DNA of 64,000 bases from Steromphala cineraria (taxonomy: Eukaryota; Mollusca; Gastropoda; Trochida; Trochidae), in NCBI GenBank assembly GCA_916613615.1, contig OU744728.1, positions 28,661,450-28,725,449 on the forward strand. The letters are read 5' to 3'. This document shows positions 55,285 to 64,000 of the stretch, in pieces; position 1 is the first letter of the stretch, and every line of letters starts with the position of its first letter. Under the pieces are notes generated by a model. The model worked only from the letters and a program-made list of their open reading frames with translations, ran no database searches and had not been told where the DNA came from. The position numbers and the translations under genes are program-made.

Positions 55285-56145
55285 TCATTGCTTTTCTTCC
55301 TTGTGGATTTTCTTGTGAGCCTTGAGGTTACCTGATTGTGCGAATGACTTGTCACACACGTCACATTTGTATGGCTTCTCTCCTGTGTGGACTCTCATAT
55401 GTGACCGCAGGTAACCTGATTCTGCAAACATTTTATCACACATGTCACATTTGTATGGCTTCTCCCCTGTGTGGCTTCTCTTGTGTGACTGCAGGGTCCC
55501 TGAATATGTAAATGTTTTATCACACATGTCACATTTATGAGGTTTTTCCCCTGTATGGATTATCATGTGCAACTGTAGGCTTCGTGTATATTTGAATGTT
55601 TTATCACACAAGTCACATTTAAATGGTCTCTCAACTGTGTGGACTCTCATGTGTAACATCAGCTGATCTGATCGTGAGCACGCTTTACCACATAAATCAC
55701 ATTGGTATGGTTTCTCTCCTGTGTGAATTCTCATGTGCAGCTGCAGCTGATGGGATCGTGTAAATGTTTTATCACACACGTAACAAATGTATGGTCTTTC
55801 ACCTGTATGATTTCTCATGTGTAACTGCAGCTGATCTGAACGTGTGAACGATTTTTCACACAACCCACATTGATAAGCTTTCTCTCCTGTATGGATTTTC
55901 ACATGCAGCTGCAGCTGGTCTGATCTTGTAAATGATTTACCACACAAGTCACATTTAAATGGCCTTTCTCCAGTGTGAACTCGTATGTGATTTTTCAGGC
56001 CTCCCGAAGCCACAAATACTTTATCACACATGTGACACTTGAATTGTTTTTTCTCAACTTGAATTCCAAGGCATTCCTTGATAACACCTGGTTGGTGATA
56101 GGTTTCATTACAATCCTTTTGCCTTTCTCCTGTGTGAACCCTCAT
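55285..56145 (-). CDS. C2H2 zinc-finger protein, nine tandem fingers (286 aa)
   Basis: Nine consensus fingers (F/YxCxxC...H...H) joined by TGEKPY/F linkers, starting at residue about 35 with FKCHMCDKVFVASGGLKNH and ending YKCDVCDKSFAQSGNLKAH. The first 34 residues contain a broken finger (MRVHTGERQKDCNETYHQ). Fingers 2, 3 and 5 share the same helix, RSDQLxLH, and finger 4 has RSHQLQLH, so this part arose by recent internal duplication. Predicted nuclear DNA-binding protein. No effector domain (KRAB, BTB, SCAN) is present. The ATG lies inside a finger linker remnant, so the true start may be in an upstream exon that I could not identify. Confidence 0.82.
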   Translation of the reverse strand: MRVHTGERQKDCNETYHQPGVIKECLGIQVEKKQFKCHMCDKVFVASGGLKNHIRVHTGERPFKCDLCGKSFTRSDQLQLHVKIHTGEKAYQCGLCEKSFTRSDQLQLHMRNHTGERPYICYVCDKTFTRSHQLQLHMRIHTGEKPYQCDLCGKACSRSDQLMLHMRVHTVERPFKCDLCDKTFKYTRSLQLHMIIHTGEKPHKCDMCDKTFTYSGTLQSHKRSHTGEKPYKCDMCDKMFAESGYLRSHMRVHTGEKPYKCDVCDKSFAQSGNLKAHKKIHKEEKQ

Positions 56146-56543
56146 GTTTATTTACAGCAAAGTTCGTGTATCACAGTACACTAAGGAAGTTTAATCTGTG
56201 TTAGCCATGATTATTATTCTTAAACTTTTCTGTTGGACGCCATAGATTTGAACCCAGCTGATATTAGCGACTGGCTTTCGCTTCGTCCACAAGTTTCTGA
56301 ATTTCATGTGTAGGACCAATCATCTGCTAATAAAAATGATTTTTGATTAAACATATTTCATTCATGATATATCTATAAATAAACAGGATAGCCATTTAAT
56401 GTGTTATCGATTATATAAACCAGTGTCGAAAAGAAAAGCTACCATACAAAACGCAAGATAACTTTATCCACTGGGGATTGATAAGACTAAAAATCAGTTT
56501 CATAATTTCGCTTTTAAAAAAATCTACGACTTGGTACCATGAT
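56146..56543. other. Upstream of the nine-finger gene, nothing firm
   Basis: A short minus-strand peptide (ATGATTGGTCCTACACATG..., preceded by TTTTTATTAGCAG at about 56320-56335) could be part of a leader exon but soon meets a stop. Not called. Confidence 0.3.
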
Positions 56544-56816
56544 AAAAACAGCGCCTTTCGCAAGCAGAAAAACGTGGTCAGAACAGGCTCTATATGATTG
56601 TTAGTTAAATTTATGAAATTTACATGTTTAGTATGAGAATTTAAAACATTCACCCTAAAATACTATGATATTAAAGGGGCAGTAGCACGTCTTTTTGCAA
56701 ATTTGATCTCCTTAACTTAGAAGGTAGCAGAGAGAAATTGAACACTTTTGGTTATGTTAACACGTTCTAGAGCCTGTTCTGACCACGGTTTTCTGCTTGC
56801 GAAAAACGCTGTTTTT
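56544..56816. mobile_element. 273-bp foldback element with ~49-bp arms, containing a MITE terminus
   Basis: Arms AAAAACAGCGCCTTTCGCAA...GGCTCTA (56544-56592) and its near-exact complement (56768-56816), about 90% identical. Between them, at 56674, stands the terminus AGGGGCAGTAGCACG after TTAA without a second end. Part of the interior (56605-56672) recurs inverted at 61059-61130. Confidence 0.7.
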
Positions 56817-57849
56817 GTAATCTAGTTCTCCTTTGGCTATTTGACTCCTGCTCGAACATAGGTATGTAACATCTTTCGATAAGAGGAAATGTGCTTGATT
56901 GAAAAACAAGATTAACATCTTGCGTACGCCAGGAGTGACGAAACTGGCGAACCACTTTCACTCCGCGTTCGTCCTTTACATCTGCAGATGCGCCGGTTTT
57001 GAAATACAAACAGACATGGCGCATGTGTCTTATCTGTGTCGATTTAGGATTTTTGTAGTGATGTACATGTCCGAGATGGTTATGTTAAAGACTTTATATA
57101 CTCAGCAATACAAGTTATGAACCAACCCGTATACGGTAGCTCAGTGGTCAGTCCATGTACGTTGTTCGATGGGGGCGTTAATCATAACTGACCTAAGGTA
57201 AAAACAGCAAGATGCGCGAAAGTATGCCCTCAACTCTAATGTTATGTAGAATGATGATAATACAGTGCTCGTTCAGGGCCCACACGTGCCAGCGCAAAAT
57301 GTAATGCCCGATTCCTAAATACAACTTCGTGTGATTCTCTTTACTCATATATTTGTCAGATTACCTCAACATTTCAGAGACATATCATTAAGATAATAGT
57401 TATGATTATTACATTCTAAGTGTTAAATGATGTCTGGTTGATACTGAATTTCAGGTGGGCTGGTCGTGCGGAAAGACTAATACGCTATTCTATACCGCAT
57501 CATTTACCCTACTTGAAAGTAAGAAATATGACACATTTGAAAATATGAAAAGTTATAATCATAAACATGTGGATATCAAAAGGAAACCAATTTGAAACTT
57601 AAGAAAAATGACTTGGTTTATTATCAAACATTCCTGAATAACAAACTTTAATTAGACAGACCCATGTTCCGACGAAGATGAAAATATTATATATATATTA
57701 ACAAAATCCAATATCATTTTAAAATTGTAAATATTATGCAAATTACTCCAAATTGCGCTAAAGACAATTAGAAAATAGTTTTAATAGTTTCTAAGCCTTT
57801 CACCTTGCATAATTTGCAAGAAACCTTAAACAAAATAAAGTCATTATTT
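56817..57849. other. Intergenic; weak tRNA-like scrap
   Basis: 57127-57180 contains tacggtagctcagtggtcag and gttcgatgggggc, resembling A and B boxes of a decayed tRNA-derived repeat. The 85- and 73-codon ORFs here have no resemblance. Nothing else seen. Confidence 0.35.
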
Positions 57850-58073
57850 GATATAAATAATAATAACACTTTATTGTCCTCAGTAAATACATACATTGGA
57901 AATTTTGTTTGTGCCGAAGCACCCGGCAGCCACAGTGCAGCGCCAGTTAAATCGTTGTTCTGCCTTTACAATGCTGAGTGTCAAGCAAGACGTCTTCTGG
58001 TATGACGCGACCGGGAATCGAACCCCGGTCTTCCGGGTGACGAGCGGACACTCTACCACTGAGCTACGCCCCC
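57850..58073 (-). mobile_element. tRNA-Asp-like-headed SINE
   Basis: Minus strand head GGGGGCGTAGCTCAGTGGTA (A box) and GGGGTTCGATTCCC (B box) at 58004-58073, with an anticodon-loop-like TCGTCAC (GTC). The head has stem mismatches and continues into a ~150-bp body ending AAAGTGTTATTATTATT, so it is a SINE and not a tRNA gene. It is a different SINE family from those at 35 and 48 kb. Confidence 0.78.
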
Positions 58074-60461
58074 GGTACGCATCACGGACGATGACAACTT
58101 TTTAAGGTAACCATAACTGTAATAAAACAGGAAGACGGCTCGAAGCCATTTTGGCGCGCCTCCTATATCTGTAAGCATACATTTTCATAAATTCAATATT
58201 TATTCAAAATTTATTCAATATTTGGGTTTTAATTTCATTAAATGTGTTGATGACTTCCTTTAGGAAGTAATTACTTCATAGTTGTTATAGATAGAAACTC
58301 ACTGTGCGGTCCCTACCGAATTTCGAAGGCAATTATTTCATCAAAGACTTAAACTTATAAGGAAACATGTGTTGATAAAGACTTATTAACAATGCTTTAC
58401 AAGACCGTAGCACTGTAGCACTCGTAGCATGACTTCACCTTCCAGTGTTTTTTTCAACGATTTTGCGCTTTTATGTAAAGAGATGATAAAACATGATCAT
58501 TAAAGCCGCATCGTCATATTTGCATGCGGTTCGTGATGAAATTTAGCTACATGTATTGAGAAATGAAATATCACTAACGTTCATTCAGTGACGTTACCAT
58601 TATGTGTGTAGGATTTAAACTGCATCTAAGTTGCCGTAATTGCGTCCGATGGGTATCAACTTGGGTGGCAACGAGTATATACTTGATTCGGAGAAAAAGA
58701 ATAGATTTTTTAAGCGTATACAGGAATTGACAGGAATTTACGCGTATTTAGGAAACGCAATTATGAGTTGGCAACACTTGATTCGCCTTCATGTCGACGT
58801 GTCGAAGGCTGGCCGAAGAATATTGCAAAAAATATAACGCATACAGTAAAAAACACTTTTAAAATATTGCAATTCATTACAGTTTGAATATGGGTCGTTA
58901 CTCTTAAATCAACCAAAATTTTCCTTCAGTGACACTTCTCAACTGCCTGTGTAATAATCATGTACTACAACTTCATATAGTTAAAAAATGGAACGTCAGC
59001 TTGAACTCGGTTCCCGAAAAAAAGCCCCAGCCCGGTCCTCTAATCGTCTCTTTATTTGAATAACTACTTAGTATCGGTTATGTTACCTATATTGTCATTC
59101 ATGAATAAAAAGCTTAACACAATAGTGATTTTTTTCTTATGTGTATTCCGAAAAAAACGCTTCGTATAGATAAACTTCGCTTTGAGTCACTCTGTACTGC
59201 ACTAAACGCCAATATATATGATGGAACTTGTGCCTATGCGGACTCGGCGTACGCCGGTCACTCTGGTCTGGATTTAACGCCGTTTTAACGAATCAAGGAG
59301 AGTCTCACATACCACAGTCGCTCATGTAATCCCGCTCATGCCTACGTTTCAATGAAAGAAAGTAAATCATCATTGAAATAACAAAGCGAAGGGATATATG
59401 CACAAGATCTCTAGGAAATACAAACGCTTTTATCCTGCTGTTAAATGTAGATCTATCCGATTAGGTTGGTCAAGTGATTGATGAAGTGTTAGGAATAATA
59501 ATTAGATCTTGACCAGTTGTTCAATATTAGGTTTCATTGTCCAGTTTCAAAGAAATGGTACATATCTTACGAGTAATTAAGTCAAAGTATATCTTCCATC
59601 GGGACAAATGTAGATCATGAATATATTTACCATTTCCTTCTCGAATGAAGAGTCCAAGCTAACAGTTGATAACAAAGGGAGGAAACTCTAGCTGTCGGTA
59701 TCTTGAAATCAGCAAAGCACAAAACGGTATATTTCAAAGAGAGAAATCATAACCTTTGCGCACAGTCTGTAATCTGTAATCAAGACCCCAAACCAAAAAC
59801 ATAGAGCAGCCTTCTTAATTCTATACAATAGTTGGCAAGACTCAGCCCTTATTTGATTTAAAAAAAAAAAAATTCCATATACAATTTTGAGAATTTTTAT
59901 TTATATTATTTGTTAAAATTTGTCATAATTTCGGTAAACATACATTCGGTATCTGTCTATGCCTAAATAAATTATTATTTAAAAAATGATAGAGTATTCC
60001 ATGCAATTGCACATGCACAAACATTGCTTTGTCAGAATTATGAGATTTTACAAGCGCTTCAAAAAGAGCTGATTTCATAAGTCGGTCACATTTGAGCGAA
60101 AATGGCTATTGCGACCTAAAGGTTTAGCATATGTTTCAAGTATTCAGTAAGAAAGCATTAATATAATTCATTTATTTTTGAAGAAAGATAATTGTGTTTT
60201 GCTTGTGTAAAATAAACAAGTACGCGAAATATTACTACTTATGTCAGGGAAATATATTTCCAATTGTATAAATATCTATAAATAATGATAGATTATAACA
60301 CACAAGGAAAACTATGATCGATATTTCAAAAGAAATGTCTTGAATAGAATTCATATCTAAGATGTTATGTATGTTCTAAAGTATATATAGACCGGAACAA
60401 CATTCAAACGCATCGATATTAATTTTCAAGTCATCTTACATCATGTCGACATTAATATTAA
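58074..60461. other. 2.4 kb intergenic, no gene seen
   Basis: Only short ORFs without resemblance, such as 58640-58837. No tandem or inverted repeat noticed. Confidence 0.4.
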
Positions 60462-60795
60462 AGGGGCAGTAGCACGTTTTTAGGGGGAATAAAAGGTGAT
60501 GTCAGGAAAATGAAAATTAATGGTTCCAATTCAAAGACAAAATGGAGCAGTAATACTTCAAATATAAAACGTAAAGTTTAGCACTTTGATTGCTTTTTCT
60601 TACACAAAATGAATTAAAGGTGTTCACACAAAATGACAGCCAATGGATTTTATGTGAATCTTCATACTTTGTCATCTGACTATGGCCGATTGGCTTGTGT
60701 CAAAATAATACATTAAATATTAACTTCAAATTATCGGTGAAAATTTTAAAATATAAAATATCAATAATATAAAAAAAAACGTGCTATTGTCTTTT
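60462..60795 (+). mobile_element. MITE copy I
   Basis: Left terminus AGGGGCAGTAGCACG after TTAA; right terminus decayed to CGTGCTATTGTCTTTTAA; about 20 bp shorter inside than copy C. Confidence 0.82.
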
Positions 60796-61839
60796 AACAG
60801 ATAATGTTTCAAATTCAAAACTCACTTTCATTGGCTTCTGGGGATATAATATAACAATGTTGTAATAGGATTTATAAGTATTGCTTACTGGAAATGGTCC
60901 CTTTGTAGTTAAAGTGAAGCGCAAGCAGACTTTGAAAGGTTTAATCAAATATAGACGAGATGTACATGTACATGTATATCTTGAAATCTATAATTGATAC
61001 AAACTTAGGTCATAAGAAACTGTCTTGTTGTTTCATCGATCTGAGTGAAGCTTTTGATCTTAGTATTTTAGGGTGAATGTTTTGAATTCTAATACGAAAA
61101 TGCTAAAATTCTGAGATTTAAACTAACAATGGTAACAACAGTTATAATTGTCATTGTTTTTCTCGTTGTGAACAAGACACTCTCTTTAAATTTCAATTAA
61201 CTTACTTATTTAAAATAGTATCTTATCATTTTCAAAGTAAACGGCACTGAACATCTTTATGGTAAAATCATTTCACATATTTAACTTCTCTTCTAAGCCT
61301 TATTAAGCAAAACAATAATTCTGTTTGATAGGTTCTTTAAAAGAATACAATAAACTAAAAACGTCTTTATAATCATATAGTTATGGCTGTTTATTTGGTT
61401 TTAGAACTGAAACAAACACAACCTTACTTAAATCTGTAAATCAAAATATGTACATGCTTGTCAATTAGGAAATATATAATTTGCTTATCGATAAAGTATA
61501 TTTTTCTAATTGATCAACATCTGAGCTTCTTGAATGTCAATTAAAGTTATACACTTGCCTACAAAAGAAAAGCCAGAGAATGTTATATATTTGACAGCAA
61601 CTTCTTTATTCAAATTTGCTATAAAATCAAGTTACAAGTCGTCATAACTTTGCAGTTTTGATGACCTTGAGGGTGTGTTCTTGAGGGATGTAAACTCCAA
61701 AAGTTAAAAAAATTGATATTTGATTTTGGACTAATATAAAGGTCAGGAAGATGAAGGTTGACTTTGATGACCTTCATGTCATGTTATGGTCACTTTATGG
61801 GTCACTTGATAATGTCAAAGGACAACAACATTCATAACA
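60796..61839. other. Intergenic; contains a fragment related to the foldback at 56.6 kb
   Basis: 61059-61130 (tagtattttagggtgaatgt...) matches the complement of 56605-56672. No gene seen. Confidence 0.4.
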
Positions 61840-62190
61840 CAGATGAATCTCCTCTCTTCCTCATGTAGACTCAGAGATCCCTTGATAGTGAGGATGTTCT
61901 TCTACCGTAGGCTCTACACTCATTGTACTTGAATGCTCCTCTGTTTTCATTTCTTGTGTTCCAACAGACCACTTGATGACGTGAATGTTTCTCATCACAC
62001 CAATTACACGTATGCATTTCGTCTCCTTCTCACGTAGACTCAGATGTTCCTTAATTGTGAGAATGTAAATCTGCAGTCACTGCACTGCACATGTTCTGTA
62101 TGGGTCGTCCCGTGTCCAAACAGAGGACTTGATGATGTGAATGCTTGACAACATCCATAACATATAATTATTATGTATTCCGCCTCCTTC
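61840..62190 (-). pseudogene. Decayed finger array: imperfect ~160-bp tandem repeats
   Basis: Three related units, each with a ctccttctcatatagactcag-like core (at about 61855, 62025 and 62190). On the minus strand they give pieces like LTIKGSLSLHEEERRFICVM, a worn LxxHxxxHxxxRxFxC pattern. They follow the stop of the twelve-finger gene in the same direction, so this is probably the eroded 3' part of its array. Confidence 0.6.
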
Positions 62191-63345
62191 TCATATAGAC
62201 TCAGCGGTCCCTTCTACAGGTACTTCACAATGCATTTCAGTATTGATCTTCCTTTGGTCAAACAGACCTCTTACTGATGTGTACGTTTCATCACACTCAT
62301 GTTTATGTTTCTCTTTTCTTGTGTGAGTTTTCATGTGGACTTGGAGGTTGCCTGATTGTGAGAACGCTTTACCACACTCACTACACGTGTATGGCTTTTC
62401 CCCAGTGTGTATTCTCTTGTGTTTGCACAATAGACTGGATGAAATAAAAGATTTTCCACACTCAATACAAAGGTGTGGCTTCTCTCCGGTGTGACTTCTC
62501 ATGTGGGCTCGTAGATTGCCTGATTTTGTGAATGTCTTACTACACACACTACACGTGTACGGTTTCTCCCCACGATGGATCCTCTGGTGTTCCCACAGAG
62601 TATTTGAGGATATAAATGTTTTAGCACACTCATCACACTTATATGGTCTCTCTCCAGTATGGTTTCTCATGTGTGTGTTTAAATCAGTTGAGCGTGCATA
62701 ACTCTTTTCACACAAACTACACTTATATGGCTTCACTTTTGTGTGAGTTCTCATATGTCTTTCAAGCTCGTATGATTTGAAGAAGCTTTTATCACACTCA
62801 CTGCACTGGAAGTTTTTTTCTCCAGTGTGTATTATCATGTGTTTCTGCAGGCTTCCTGCTGATGTGTAGGATTTACCACACTGGCTACACTTGAATGGTT
62901 TCTCCCCAGTGTGATTCCTCATGTGAATGACAAGGTGATCCATTTGTGAAAATTCTTTCTCACATTCACCACACTTAAGAGGTTTCTCTCCAGTGTGTTG
63001 TATCATGTGAGTCTGAAGGTGACCAAGCTGTGAAAATGCTTTACTACACTCAGTACACTTGTAAGGTTTCTCTTCAGTGTGAGTCCGCATGTGTCGCTTG
63101 AGGTCATATGATTGAATGAATGTTTTACTACACTCGCTACAACGGTGAGTCCTTTCTCCAGTGTGCCATCTCACGTGTCTCAGCAATTTGCTTGAGGATT
63201 CGTATGCTTTGTCACACTCAGTACACTTGAAAGGTCTCTCCCCAGTATGAATTTGCATGTGTGTCTGCAGGCTTCTTGAAAGAGTAAAATTCTTGCCACA
63301 AACATCACATGTAAATGGTCTCTTTTCAGTTTGAATGGCCTCCAT
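62191..63345 (-). CDS. C2H2 zinc-finger protein, twelve tandem fingers (384 aa)
   Basis: Twelve consensus fingers begin at residue 11 (FTCDVCGKNFTLSRSLQTH) and run to about residue 345 (YTCSECGKAFSQSGNLQVH), with TGEKP-type linkers. A thirteenth, broken finger (HECDETYTSVRGLF, without histidines) and an acidic tail follow. Unlike the nine-finger gene, most helices differ from one another (SRSLQTH, SSKLLRH, SYDLKRH, LGHLQTH and so on), so the array is older. Predicted nuclear, DNA-binding; no partner domain seen. Start: first methionine, MEAIQTEKRPF, close to the first finger; an upstream exon is possible (see 63808-63838). Confidence 0.87.
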   Translation of the reverse strand: MEAIQTEKRPFTCDVCGKNFTLSRSLQTHMQIHTGERPFKCTECDKAYESSSKLLRHVRWHTGERTHRCSECSKTFIQSYDLKRHMRTHTEEKPYKCTECSKAFSQLGHLQTHMIQHTGEKPLKCGECEKEFSQMDHLVIHMRNHTGEKPFKCSQCGKSYTSAGSLQKHMIIHTGEKNFQCSECDKSFFKSYELERHMRTHTKVKPYKCSLCEKSYARSTDLNTHMRNHTGERPYKCDECAKTFISSNTLWEHQRIHRGEKPYTCSVCSKTFTKSGNLRAHMRSHTGEKPHLCIECGKSFISSSLLCKHKRIHTGEKPYTCSECGKAFSQSGNLQVHMKTHTRKEKHKHECDETYTSVRGLFDQRKINTEMHCEVPVEGTAESI

Positions 63346-64000
63346 AGTTGAGTTCTTATAGGTATCTTGATGCTATGTAACCTCCAAACTCAACACACTT
63401 ACGTGTCAATAGTATCGCCAAAATGAGCTATAATTGCAAACCTTTCATAAAAGTCCTACTTAGACGGTTTGGGTTTATAAATATGTTTTGAGGTTGATAA
63501 TATTTTCCTATCTATGCTCCTCTTGCATGCAACATCAAAATCACCTCATGTTTTTTCTTCGGCTGTTCATAATAGTTGGGAAGTCACCTCGATTTTCATA
63601 CAACCGACATCCTCGTCTACTGTATATGTGAAGATTAGGATGCATCTGAAGTAGAAAAACGTAGAAAAACAAGGTTAACTTAATCATGATTTCACTTGAT
63701 AAAGCAGTAATTAAGAATTTACTTCGAAACATCGTGAATTTCACAAGATAAGTAGTTCTTATCACCAAATTATATGCCAGTCCATACTAGTAATTAGAGT
63801 TAATTACCTTTGAGCTGCACCAAGTCTTCTGGTGTCATCAAAAGAGGATGTATTTACAAGAGTACAAGATTTACAAGAGTATTTCACTTATATCGTGGCT
63901 GCTAGTATTATTGCAGTGAGAAATTGAGCATCGGCTGAAATTAGCAACCATGGGTGGTACTGCACTGCACTGCACAGTGTAGCATTGCACCCAAACCTGA
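63346..64000. other. Upstream of the twelve-finger gene; possible leader exon
   Basis: At 63808-63838 the minus strand reads ATG ACA CCA GAA GAC TTG then GTGCAGCTCAAAG|GTAATT, i.e. MTPEDLVQLK followed by a donor-like site. The first downstream acceptor candidate (TTTTTCTACTTCAG at about 63645) gives an early stop, so I could not link it to the finger exon. At the window edge, actgcactgcactgcac is a short tandem pentamer/hexamer. Confidence 0.3.

Noticed and set aside
58004..58073. tRNA-Asp gene
   Set aside because: A and B boxes are good, but stems have mismatches, and the sequence runs into a SINE body with a TTA-repeat tail.

Overview
The window looks like animal nuclear DNA, most probably from a mollusc or another lophotrochozoan. 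It is AT-rich. Real genes are sparse and some have canonical GT-AG introns. There are intronless nicotinic-type Cys-loop receptor genes, a secreted PAN plus C-type-lectin gene and C2H2 zinc-finger genes. These sit in a dense layer of LINEs, tRNA-headed SINEs, a Penelope-like remnant, a Tc1/mariner relic and many small inverted-repeat elements. I see no operons, true tRNA or rRNA genes, or CRISPR arrays. The taxonomic call is inference from gene content only.

Layout. At 0.2-7 kb are a LINE fragment, a receptor pseudogene fragment, a dead Tc1 copy and one LINE with an intact 1149-codon ORF (PHD finger, endonuclease, reverse transcriptase, and a 2A-like motif near the N terminus). At 8.3-10.7 kb are degenerate paralogues of the lectin gene and of the receptor gene. 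At 11-17 kb is the lectin gene on the minus strand. I could assemble it as three exons (signal peptide, PAN plus half of the CTLD, rest of the CTLD) whose splice phases agree and which give 240 residues. Its first exon is present twice, as a ~223-bp direct repeat flanking a 5'-truncated LINE. At 22-23.5 kb is a diverged intronless receptor. At 25.9-26.5 kb is a Penelope-like endonuclease remnant.

The region 27-53 kb has one simple explanation. An ancestral ~5.1-kb unit (a ~1.2-kb block B followed by a ~3.9-kb block A carrying an intronless receptor gene) was duplicated in tandem, giving B1-A1-B2-A2. A 16.3-kb block (28221-44486) with ~1.6-kb inverted arms then landed exactly at the B1/A1 junction. 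The B2/A2 junction preserves the empty site. The arms start with CACAGCATGAAACC, are nearly identical at their tips and carry a 39-bp CCGGAT-rich minisatellite. The interior holds nested copies of the arm sequence and one broken ORF of unknown family, with no recognisable transposase. I regard this as the most interesting object in the window: a candidate giant long-inverted-repeat transposon.

At 53-64 kb are two C2H2 zinc-finger genes (9 and 12 fingers, minus strand), each trailing a decayed finger array, plus several perfect or near-perfect hairpins and more small elements. The receptors (23 kb, 45 kb, 50 kb) are predicted cation-channel subunits at the plasma membrane. The lectin is predicted to be secreted. 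The zinc-finger proteins are predicted to be nuclear. Nothing in the sequence shows these genes acting in one pathway; their common theme is local duplication and rearrangement by mobile elements.
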